Shown piece by piece: positions 24,834 through 33,900 of a DNA stretch of 57,596 nt. The translations under genes were made by a program, and so were the position numbers. Location of the stretch: contig JABMRA010000087.1 in the NCBI GenBank assembly GCA_013202925.1, positions 1-57,596 on the forward strand, given 5' to 3'. This DNA comes from Candidatus Omnitrophota bacterium (GTDB lineage: Bacteria; Omnitrophota; Gorgyraeia; Gorgyraeales; Gorgyraeaceae). The notes beneath the pieces are model-generated. The model saw only the letters and a program-made list of their open reading frames with translations. It was not told the origin of the DNA and did no database searches. Within the stretch, counting starts at the first letter, position 1. Each line of letters starts with the position of its first letter.

Positions 24834-26167
24834 TGTATAAGAGACAAGAGACAAGAGACAAGAGACAAGGCGAAGTTGTTATTTTGGGCGCGGGCATGGC
24901 CGGCCTTAGCACGGCATACCACCTGCAGAACAATTATTCCCTGTATGAAAAAGAGGCAGAGCCGGGCGGAATGGCCAGGACTATAGATAAGGACGGCTAC
25001 AGATTCGACTATGACGGTCATCTCCTGCATTTTAGGGACGAATACGCATTTTCATTGATCAGCGATCTTCTGGACGGGAACCTTGCCCCTCACAAGCGCA
25101 ATTCCTGGATATACTCAAAAGGCAGCTATACGCGATATCCGTTCCAGGCGAATTTTTACGGCCTGCCAAAGGACGTAATAAAGGAGTGCCTCGTCGGCCT
25201 TATAAGGGCAAGGCTCAATCTGGTCAATGTCTATGGAAAAAGGGATCTGAATGGAAATTTTGACAACTGGATAAGGATGACCTTCGGAGAAGGCATAGCA
25301 GAGCACTTTATGCTGAGTTATAATAAAAAATTCTGGACCGTAGAACCAAAAGAGCTTGTGTGTGACTGGCTGGACGGATTTGTGCCGGTGCCGGCCATTG
25401 AGGACGTGGTCACAGGGGCCATATCGAGCAGCACAAAGCCATACGGCTACAACTCAAGATTCTGGTATCCTGTAAAAGGCGGCATATCCGAAGTGGTGGA
25501 TGGATTTTTGCAAAAGACCAGCAATCTTCACGTGAACAAAAAGGTGGTCACCATAGACCAGCACAGAAAAGAGATCGTGTTTGAGGACGGCACCATAAAA
25601 GGATTCAAACACCTGGTTAGTACAATACCATTGCCTGAACTGTGGAAGATTCTTGTAAACATCCCGGATAAGGTAAAAGAGGCCTTTTCAAGGCTCAGGC
25701 ATACCTCTATCTTTGTAGTGAATCTGGGCATCAAAAGAGATGACGTTACGGACAGGCATTGGGTGTATTATCCCGAGGAAAGCATAGCCTTTTACAGGAC
25801 AGGTTTTCCTACGAATTTTTCCATGGATGTGGCGCCTTCCAACAGGACATCTCTATATGCCGAGATATCTTATTCAGACAACAAAAAGATAGATAAGGAG
25901 AAGGCGATCAGGGATACTGTAAGGGATCTGAAGCTGCTGGGGATTATTTGCAGGGAGGACGAGATCGAGGTCTGTCAGCCCATAGATATCAAGTATGGCT
26001 ACGTGATCTATGATTCAAACAGGAAATCAGCAGTGCAGACCATAAAGAATTATCTACAGAGATTCGGCATCCACACTATAGGCAGATATGGAAGCTGGAG
26101 TTATATGTCAATGGAAGACGTGATCCTTGAAGGAAGGGAAATGGCGAGATGTCTACTTACATCTTAG
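24833..26167 (+). CDS. FAD-dependent oxidoreductase, UDP-galactopyranose mutase-like
   Basis: A 444-residue flavoprotein. The dinucleotide site is VVILGAGMAGLSTAYHL (about 15-31) followed by EKEAEPGGMART, as in amine-oxidase and UGM-like enzymes. SYNKKFWTVEPKELVCDWL (about 163-181) is typical of the sugar-mutase-like subgroup found in polysaccharide loci. Codons 3-12 (RQETRDKRQ) are written by four perfect copies of GAGACAA (24841-24868), ahead of the Rossmann motif, so loss or gain of a unit would shift the frame. The start is the ATG of a TGATG overlap. The next gene begins inside its 3' end. Exact reaction unknown. Confidence 0.75.
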   Translation: MYKRQETRDKRQGEVVILGAGMAGLSTAYHLQNNYSLYEKEAEPGGMARTIDKDGYRFDYDGHLLHFRDEYAFSLISDLLDGNLAPHKRNSWIYSKGSYTRYPFQANFYGLPKDVIKECLVGLIRARLNLVNVYGKRDLNGNFDNWIRMTFGEGIAEHFMLSYNKKFWTVEPKELVCDWLDGFVPVPAIEDVVTGAISSSTKPYGYNSRFWYPVKGGISEVVDGFLQKTSNLHVNKKVVTIDQHRKEIVFEDGTIKGFKHLVSTIPLPELWKILVNIPDKVKEAFSRLRHTSIFVVNLGIKRDDVTDRHWVYYPEESIAFYRTGFPTNFSMDVAPSNRTSLYAEISYSDNKKIDKEKAIRDTVRDLKLLGIICREDEIEVCQPIDIKYGYVIYDSNRKSAVQTIKNYLQRFGIHTIGRYGSWSYMSMEDVILEGREMARCLLTS

Positions 26168-27963
26168 GGATTTCGTGTTTTTATCATGATAGTGCTGCGG
26201 CATTGATCAAAGACGGAGAGATAATCGCAGCAGCGCAGGAAGAGCGTTTTACGCGCAAAAAGCACGATTTCAATTTTCCGGTGAATGCATTGAAATACTG
26301 CCTGGAAGAGGGAGACATAAAGGCCAGGGATTTAGCGTTCATTGCATTTTACGACAAGCCGCTTTTGAAATTCGAGAGAATACTATTTACGTACCTTTCT
26401 TATGCACCTTCGGGCTTCAGGTCTTTTTGTAAGGCCATTCCCTTGTGGCTGAAGGAAAGGTTGTGGATGTCGCACTTGATAGCTGAGAAGTCGGGTTTCA
26501 AGGGCAAGATCTTGTTTACGGAACATCATGAGTCGCATGCAGCATCCTGTTTCTATCCTTCTCCTTTTAAAGAGGCCGCGATCCTTACGATGGATGGGGT
26601 AGGGGAATGGACCACCGCAAGTATCGGGATCGGTAAAGATAATGATTTTAATCTGCTCTACGAGATAAAATTCCCGCATTCCCTGGGGCTTTTATATTCC
26701 GCGTTTACGTATTATACGGGATTCAGGGTCAACTCAGCAGAATACAAGGTCATGGGCCTGGCGCCTTACGGCGAGCCAAAATACGCTGATCTGATCTTAA
26801 ATGAGCTCATGGACTTGAAAGAGGACGGCTCTTTTAAGCTGGATATGAAATATTTCAATTATTGCGCCGGGCTTACAATGACGAATAATAGATTTAATAG
26901 GCTATTTGGCGGACCACCAAGAAAACCTGAGACAAAGATCACCCAGAAGGAAATGGACCTGGCAAGGTCTGTCCAGGCAGTAACCGAAGAGGTAATGCTC
27001 AGGACAGCAAGGCATGTTTATAAGCTTACAGGTATGAAGAATCTTTGCCTGGCCGGAGGGGTGGCGTTGAACTGCGTGGCCAATGGCAGGATCTTGCGGG
27101 ATGGGCCTTTTGACAAGATATGGATACAACCAGCCGCAGGTGACGCAGGGGGCGCAATCGGGGCAGCGCTGAGGATATGGTATAGATATTTGGGCAATAA
27201 GCGTGATGCAGACAATACCAAGGATAAACAGAAAGGTTCTTATCTGGGTCCGGTTTATACCGATGATTATATCGAAGATTATTTAAAGAAGCACAATGGC
27301 CCTTATCAGAAATTTTCGCAAGATGAATTATTAAAAAGGACAGCAGGTTTTATTGCTGCCAACAAGGTAATCGGCTGGTTTCAGGGCAGGATGGAGTTTG
27401 GGCCCAGGGCATTGGGCGCAAGGAGCATAATAGGCGATGCCCGTTCGCCGGATATGCAGTCACGCATGAACCTCAAGATAAAATTCAGGGAGTCATTCAG
27501 GCCGTTCGCGCCCACGGTTTTATCAGAGAATGCAAAGGAATATTTTGAGATCAGCTGCGACAGCCCTTACATGCTTCTGGTGGCAAATGTCAAAAATGGC
27601 CACTTAAAGGCAAGACCGGATAAAGAACCAGGGGGCTTTGGTAGGTTGAAAATAATACGTTCTGATATCCCTGCTGTTACGCATGTTGACAATTCCGCAC
27701 GGATTCAGACCGTATCAAAAGACAGCGAAAACAATATGTATTACGGACTTTTAAAGGAGCTTTACAGTAAAACAGGCTGTCCTGTAACAATAAATACGTC
27801 CTTTAATGTGAGAGGCGAGCCAATAGTATGCACGCCTGAGGATGCCTATAGGTGCTTTATGCGCACTGACATGGACTATCTTGTAATGGGGAGCTTTATC
27901 CTGGACAAAAAGGCACAGCCACTGGAGAGGCACGAGACAAGACAGTACTTTGAGCTCGACTAG
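26149..27963 (+). CDS. Carbamoyltransferase (NodU/CmcH family)
   Basis: A 604-residue enzyme that transfers a carbamoyl group from carbamoyl phosphate, via carbamoyl-adenylate, to a hydroxyl of a sugar or small molecule. The N-terminal Kae1-like domain opens ILGISCFYHDSAAALI and has the metal-binding HHESHAASCFYPSPF, NSAEYKVMGLAPYGEPKY and LAGGVALNCVANGRIL. The C-terminal YrdC-like part has MEFGPRALGARSI and INTSFNVRGEPIVC. Length and motifs are complete. It starts within the flavoprotein gene. Beside an SxtJ-like protein and a Wzm/Wzt exporter it most likely decorates the exported glycan. Confidence 0.92.
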   Translation: MSTYILGISCFYHDSAAALIKDGEIIAAAQEERFTRKKHDFNFPVNALKYCLEEGDIKARDLAFIAFYDKPLLKFERILFTYLSYAPSGFRSFCKAIPLWLKERLWMSHLIAEKSGFKGKILFTEHHESHAASCFYPSPFKEAAILTMDGVGEWTTASIGIGKDNDFNLLYEIKFPHSLGLLYSAFTYYTGFRVNSAEYKVMGLAPYGEPKYADLILNELMDLKEDGSFKLDMKYFNYCAGLTMTNNRFNRLFGGPPRKPETKITQKEMDLARSVQAVTEEVMLRTARHVYKLTGMKNLCLAGGVALNCVANGRILRDGPFDKIWIQPAAGDAGGAIGAALRIWYRYLGNKRDADNTKDKQKGSYLGPVYTDDYIEDYLKKHNGPYQKFSQDELLKRTAGFIAANKVIGWFQGRMEFGPRALGARSIIGDARSPDMQSRMNLKIKFRESFRPFAPTVLSENAKEYFEISCDSPYMLLVANVKNGHLKARPDKEPGGFGRLKIIRSDIPAVTHVDNSARIQTVSKDSENNMYYGLLKELYSKTGCPVTINTSFNVRGEPIVCTPEDAYRCFMRTDMDYLVMGSFILDKKAQPLERHETRQYFELD

Positions 27964-28038
27964 TAATCGCGGAACCACGCGGAACCTCTCGACTTCGCTC
28001 GGGGTAAACTCCCCGCGGAACTAACGCGGAAGGAAACA
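27964..28038 (+). repeat. CGCGGAA repeat cluster
   Basis: The 75-base gap contains CGCGGAA four times (27968-28033) and a hairpin around CCCCGAGCGAAG-like sequence (CTCGGGG/CCCCG). The last copy runs into the ribosome-binding site (GGAAGG) of the SxtJ-like gene. It is probably a degenerate short repeat. Confidence 0.5.
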
Positions 28039-28422
28039 ATGAGGCAAGAACTGAGAAGATTCGGGTTTAATCTAGGATTGGGCTTAAATATACTGGGATG
28101 CATCATGTTCTACAGGGGCAGGGGGCATTTTATATGGTTTACAGGCATTGGGTCTTTGAATCTGCTCCTTGCTATTCTGTGCCCGAAGGTATTAATACCT
28201 CTGAAGAAGGCCTTGGATCTTGTTATCCTTCTGGTCGGCCGCACAATAAACACGGTAAGTTTGACGATCGTCTTTTATTTGATATTCGCGCCTATCGGAA
28301 TCCTGCTGCGACTATTTGGCAGGGACCTGCTGCACCGGAGAATAGATAAGACAGCCGGTTCTTACTGGATCAAAAGGAAAGAGACGGCTTTTACACCGGA
28401 TTCTTACGAACGTATGGGTTGA
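28039..28422 (+). CDS. SxtJ-like small membrane protein
   Basis: A 127-residue protein with three or four hydrophobic segments (FNLGLGLNILGCIMF, LNLLLAILCP, TIVFYLIFAPIGILLRLF) and an ending typical of the SxtJ family (GRDLLHRRIDK...SYWIKRKE). Genes of this family regularly accompany NodU/CmcH-type carbamoyltransferases, as here, and were named from the saxitoxin cluster. Their biochemical role is not established; they may support a membrane-associated carbamoylation step. GGAAGG precedes the ATG. Confidence 0.75.
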   Translation: MRQELRRFGFNLGLGLNILGCIMFYRGRGHFIWFTGIGSLNLLLAILCPKVLIPLKKALDLVILLVGRTINTVSLTIVFYLIFAPIGILLRLFGRDLLHRRIDKTAGSYWIKRKETAFTPDSYERMG

Positions 28423-28429
28423 TTTTTAT

Positions 28430-29254
28430 ATGGGAATAATAATGACCGCAATAAAAGACCTGATTAGTTACCGCCATTTAGTCTGGGACTTGGCTATAAA
28501 AGACATCAAGGTCCGCTATAGAAGCCCTGTTCTGGGTTTTTTGTGGGCAATCATTGTCCCCTTGGTCATGGTCTTTATCTATAAGTTTGTGTTTTCGAAT
28601 ATTATCCGGGCAGGCTTTGTGGAAAATTTCCCATTTTTTATATACCTGATGACCGCGATCTTTCCATGGACGTATTTTTCGTCTTCGGTCAACGCTGCCA
28701 CTGAAAGCATATGCAGCAACAGGGAATTGATAAAGAAGACGTATTTCCCGCGCCAGATCATACCGGTCTCCGTGGTATTGGCAGGCCTGATAAATTTTAT
28801 TCCTGCCTTGGTCGTTATGCTTATCATCCTTGCCTTTTTCAGGATACAGTTTACGATTTTAATCCTTTTGCTGCCGGTCATCCTTCTTGTTCAGACAATC
28901 TTTACGATCGGCCTTGCCCTTATTGTCTCCACCCTGCAGGTTATTTTGCGGGATGTGAAGTATATGGTGGAATTGATAATTATGGCATGGCTCTTTCTTA
29001 GTCCAGGTTTTTATTCATTGGCGATGGTGTTGAATATATCTGAAATATTCTTTAAGTGCTATATCCTTAATCCTTTTGTGGGATTTTTCTCCCTTTATCG
29101 CATAGCGCTTCTTAAGGGATTTAGCGATACGCTGCCGCCACAGGTCAATATCTATGGCCTGTCGTGCTGGCTGATCATAGTTTCTGTTATAGTCTTGGTG
29201 GTTGGCCTTTTGGTCTTTAAGAAATTCGAACAACGTTTTTCTGATTTAATTTAG
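28430..29254 (+). CDS. ABC-2 type polysaccharide export permease (Wzm-like)
   Basis: A 274-residue inner-membrane permease with six predicted membrane segments. The N-terminal amphipathic part, HLVWDLAIKDIKVRYRSPVLG (about 18-38), is the hallmark of Wzm/TagG/KpsM-type exporters. It pairs with the ATPase that follows five bases later to move undecaprenyl-linked glycan across the membrane. An ATG four codons inside (28442) may be the real start. Confidence 0.9.
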   Translation: MGIIMTAIKDLISYRHLVWDLAIKDIKVRYRSPVLGFLWAIIVPLVMVFIYKFVFSNIIRAGFVENFPFFIYLMTAIFPWTYFSSSVNAATESICSNRELIKKTYFPRQIIPVSVVLAGLINFIPALVVMLIILAFFRIQFTILILLLPVILLVQTIFTIGLALIVSTLQVILRDVKYMVELIIMAWLFLSPGFYSLAMVLNISEIFFKCYILNPFVGFFSLYRIALLKGFSDTLPPQVNIYGLSCWLIIVSVIVLVVGLLVFKKFEQRFSDLI

Positions 29255-29259
29255 TATTT

Positions 29260-30987
29260 ATGAATGCGATCAGACTGGAAAATGTAGGTAAGAGGTTTAT
29301 ACTGACGCACCAGGGGGATAGTGCGACGAGAGGTTTTTTTCATTCTTTCCCTGGGCAGAAAATAGCCACTGAATTCTGGGCCTTAAGAGATATAAGCATG
29401 GAAATCGAAAAAGGCAGGGTGATCGGTGTAATAGGAAGGAATGGGGCAGGCAAGAGCACGCTGTTAAATTTACTCGCCGGGACATCGTCACCTACAAAAG
29501 GCAAGATTGAGATCAATGGCAGGGTTTCCAGTCTCCTTACTCTAGGAGCTGGTTTTCAGGATGAATTAACGGGAAAAGAGAATATATTCCTCAACAGTTC
29601 TATTCTAGGAATGAGCCGTAATGAGATAAATAAAAAATATCGCAGCATTGTGGAGTTTTCCGAACTGGATGGATTTTTAGATTCTCCGCTTCAGGTGTAT
29701 TCTCAGGGAATGCGGCTGCGTTTGGGTTTCAGCGTGGCCATTCATGTGGATTTTGATATCTTGCTGATTGACGAAATCCTGTCCGTGGGAGATGTATCAT
29801 TTCAGAAGAAGTCCTTTGACAAGATAGAGCAGCTCAGGAAACAGGGAAAAACTATGGTTGTCGTTACTCAGTCATTGGACATTGTTGAGAGGTTTTGCGA
29901 AGAGGCATATTTATTGGAGAACGGCGAAGTTGTTGAAAATGGAAATCCACAGAAGGTCGCCGGCCGCTATATAGAGCTATTAAGTGAAAAGAAGTTGCCT
30001 GAGACATTCCGGCAGAGATACGGAAATCTGAAATGGTGGGCTGATAAAAGGTTCTGGGATATGAGGGAGGGGAGCAAGGAGGTGCGGATTGTTGATGTCA
30101 GGATGTTTAATTCGCAGAAAAGAGAGACAAATCGATTTAAATCAGGAGAAAAGGTTACTGTCAAGGCCCAGTTTGTAGTAGATGAAGAGGTTAGCGAGCC
30201 CCATTTTGGTATAGCTATATTCCGCGAAGACGGACTTTATTGCTACGGGCCAAATACATTATTCGACGGCCATAAAATAGATAAACTTAACAAAGGAACA
30301 GGTTTTTTTGGCGTCGAGTACAAATCCTTGGATCTAAGGCCTGGTAAATATCGTTTTTCTATTGCCATCTGGGACAAAAACGAACTCTGGGCCTATGACT
30401 ATCATGTCGGTTTTTATAAATTTGAGATTACTGGTGAAGGCAGCGATGGGGAGTTGCTAAATTTAAAATATAGGTGGGAGCCGGAAAATTGGTGGCAAAG
30501 GTTTAAGATACCGCAGCTAGAAAAGACGGATCCCCTCCCCATTTTAAATCCTCATATGCAAGACAATATCTTATCTCCAGATATGGAGCTTGCCTCGGTT
30601 GAAATTTTAGATTCGTCAGATAATGTAAAGTCAGTTTTTAAAACCGGAGAGGATATCAAGATAAAGATGCGGTTTAAATACCTTAAAGAGCCCCATGACT
30701 CTTATCTATGGCTAGGATTATTTCGCAGCGATGATGTATATTGCCACGGGGTATCAAAAAGATTAAAAGAGGATGAGATTGTATTGGCCTATCCTCAAAT
30801 GCCCCTATTAACCGGAGACTATTATCTATCCGTAGGTGTATGGAAAAAGGATAAAAAGGAACCTTTACTGTATGGATATAAGCCGTCTTTATTTAAGATG
30901 TCTTTTTTGGGCCAGGACCACGGGACAGTATATCTAGAACATTCCTGGAATTGGGAACTTCCAAAGAATATAAAGGAGGATGCATAA
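29260..30987 (+). CDS. ABC transporter ATPase with two C-terminal glycan-binding-like domains (Wzt-like)
   Basis: A 575-residue ATPase. The nucleotide-binding domain (about 1-240) has Walker A GRNGAGKST, signature YSQGMRLRLGF and Walker B DILLIDEILSVGD, in the arrangement of Wzt/TagH exporters. After a linker come two similar beta-sandwich modules. The first, about 270-395, includes GIAIFREDGLYCYGPNT; the second, about 440-560, includes WLGLFRSDDVYCHGVSK. Wzt usually has one such module, which recognises the terminal modification of the glycan chain. Two copies may recognise two features or bind more tightly. It ends overlapping the giant fusion gene. Confidence 0.88.
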   Translation: MNAIRLENVGKRFILTHQGDSATRGFFHSFPGQKIATEFWALRDISMEIEKGRVIGVIGRNGAGKSTLLNLLAGTSSPTKGKIEINGRVSSLLTLGAGFQDELTGKENIFLNSSILGMSRNEINKKYRSIVEFSELDGFLDSPLQVYSQGMRLRLGFSVAIHVDFDILLIDEILSVGDVSFQKKSFDKIEQLRKQGKTMVVVTQSLDIVERFCEEAYLLENGEVVENGNPQKVAGRYIELLSEKKLPETFRQRYGNLKWWADKRFWDMREGSKEVRIVDVRMFNSQKRETNRFKSGEKVTVKAQFVVDEEVSEPHFGIAIFREDGLYCYGPNTLFDGHKIDKLNKGTGFFGVEYKSLDLRPGKYRFSIAIWDKNELWAYDYHVGFYKFEITGEGSDGELLNLKYRWEPENWWQRFKIPQLEKTDPLPILNPHMQDNILSPDMELASVEILDSSDNVKSVFKTGEDIKIKMRFKYLKEPHDSYLWLGLFRSDDVYCHGVSKRLKEDEIVLAYPQMPLLTGDYYLSVGVWKKDKKEPLLYGYKPSLFKMSFLGQDHGTVYLEHSWNWELPKNIKEDA

Positions 30988-33900
30988 AATGAAGAAGAAT
31001 TATCCTAACGTAGGCATAATCACGGTAAATTTCAATGGCAGGAAACACCTCAAGGAACTCTTTGATTCTGTCTTTCGCCTGCAATACCCAAAAGATAAAA
31101 TGGAAGTCATCCTTGTGGATAATGCCTCTACAGATGATTCAGTTAGATTTGTGAAAAAGAATTATCCTAAGGTAAGGATTATAAAAAATGACGTTAATAA
31201 TTACACTAAAGCAGTTAATTTAGGAATAGACTCAGCAGAAAAGGCTGAATATGTAGCATTGGTGAATAATGACACCAGGATGTCTAAGAATTGGCTTGTA
31301 GAGCTCATAGGCGTAATTTCTAAAGATAAGAAGATTGCCGCAGTCGGCAGTAAGATATTAAATATGAAAGGCAAGGTTCAGAACGCAGGCCATTATGAGC
31401 TCCCTAATTTTTACTGGGGAGAAAGGGGCGCTGGACAGAAGGCCAAGAGGTATACCACCGTTGAAGAAGTGCCCAGTTTATGCGGCGCTGCAGTGCTATA
31501 CAGAAAGGACCCCCTTTTTGAAACAGGCTTATTTGATGAAGACTTTGTCATATACGGTGAGGATGTGGATATGGCTTTAAGATTGCGGAAAAAGGGTTAT
31601 AAGCTGATGTTTGTTCCAAAGAGTATTATTTATCATGAATTTCATGGCACAGCCAGCGAAGACCTCGCTCATTATTATATTGAGAGGAATAGGTTGCTAT
31701 TTTTGGCAAAGCATTATCCATATAAGTTGAGTAACAGTCTTTTGGGAAGCGGATATTTTACTGCAGAAAAATCCATTGATTCCTGCAGCAAGATTTATTC
31801 CATATTTCCCGATGTAATCAAGAAGTTAATCAAGGCCCACCCGTTGGATATAGCAAGCGAGGTTGCCTCAGAGGTATTTGAAGAGATGGGCAAGATTATT
31901 AATTATGAAAATGATTTACTGGCAAAAGAGATAAACAAGATTACGGAAGACAGAAACAATACGTATCTTAACCACGCCCATGTGCTTAAAAAATTGGAAG
32001 AGGAAACAAGTAATGTTTTCAAAAAGGATAAGGAATTATCAGCGCTAAGGGATAAATACAGCAATCTTTCCGAACAACTCAAAAGTCGAACAGGCGAAGC
32101 TTCTCGTCAGCTCAAGATTATTTCAGATAAAGAAAAAGAGATCTCCACTCAGCTACGCCAGAGGATGGACGAGGTCCTTATAAAGGACGGACAACTAATT
32201 GAAAAGGATAGCCATATTACTGGTCTAGGCAATCAAATCAACCAATTAAATGCAGAGGTCCAAGAACACCTAAATTCTCTGCAAGCTAAGGAGTCTCTCT
32301 TAGCCGAAAGAGAGGCCGATCTTACCAACCTCAGGAATGAACTAAACAATATCTCCACTCAGCTACGCCAGAGAATGGACGAGGTCCTTATAAAGGATAA
32401 CCATATCACTGGTCTAGGCAATCAAATAGTCCAATTGAATTCACAGATAGCTGTCCTTAAAGAAGAGCTTGATAATCTTTCTGATCAGCTTCACAGAAGA
32501 ATGGACGAGGTCTTGTTAAAAGACAGTGAAATAAATTGTCTAAAAGACGAACTCAGTGGAATCTATAATTCAGAAGGATTTCGCTTTGTCCTACGTCCTC
32601 TCTGGACCATTCTTTGGCATTCACGTAAATTTTTGAGGGCAGCAAAAAGAAAACTAGGTCAGGCGTTCTGGCTAACAATTACAATTATATTGACACCAGT
32701 TTTCATAGTTTTAAGTTTATGCTTTTTCCTTGAGCACATAACCTGGTCTATCCTTAAACCATTGCTGAAAAGGGTATCCCCAAAAAGAAAAATAATGCCG
32801 ATCAAGGATAGTAAAATAAGCCTGGTTATGCCCAATTACAATGGAGTTGATTGCCTGAGGGAATGTCTTCCTTCTGTCTTTAGCGCTGATGGCTTCACTG
32901 ATGGCCAGAATGAAGTGTTGATAGTCGACGATGGAAGCACAGACGGAAGCGTGGATTTCATAAGAGAGCATTTTCCGCAAGTCAGGCTTATTCAGAATAA
33001 TAGGAACAGAGGGTTTGGTTTTACCTGTAATAGAGGCGTGAAGAGTGCCAGAAACGAGATCGTGGTTTTAATAAACAACGATATCATCCTGACCAAGGAT
33101 TTTCTGCAACCTTTAGTCGGCCATCTTCAAAAAGAGGATGTTTTCGCGGTGACCCCAAAACTCTACGCCTGGGACAGAAAGACGTTTAATTGGGGGATGC
33201 ATATGGGCCACTTTAAAAAGGGCTATATAAGTCTATGGAACGAGGCAGAGACGGGAAACGGAGATAGGATTAGTCAAACCTCACCTTCAATATTTGCCAT
33301 TGGTGGAGCAATGGTATTCAGAAAAAGTGACTTTCTCTGGCTGGGCGGGTTTGACAGTATCTATCGTCCGAATTGCTGGGAGGATATAGATATCTCTTAT
33401 CAGGCGTGGAAGAGGGGGCTGAAGGTCTTATATGAGCCAAAAAGCCTTATGTATCACAAGGCAAGGGCGACCCTTACTTATGAAAGGCCGAAGGAGATAA
33501 AGAATGAGCTCTTGTTTACATGGAAGAACATCACTGACTCCGAGATATTGAAGGATCATTTGAATCTATTGCCTATGAATTTCTATCGGAATAGACTTAA
33601 CTTCCTGAAGGGCTTTTTTTGGGCATTAGATTATTTGCCGCAGATGCTTCTGCACCGTCTTCTTAATAGAAGCTATTTAAAGGCCAGCGACAGGGGCATA
33701 TTCAGCAACTGTATGCGTTACTACAGGAATTTCATGCGACGCGGTTTTCGTCATTTAGAGGAGAACGAGAGGAAGAAAGTGCTGCTCATCACCCCATTTA
33801 TGCCTTATCCGCTTAAGCAGGGCGGAAAAATAAGGATCCACGCGTTGGCATCCCTGCTTAAAGATAAATTTGATATATCCCTCTTGGCCCTGATCCATCA

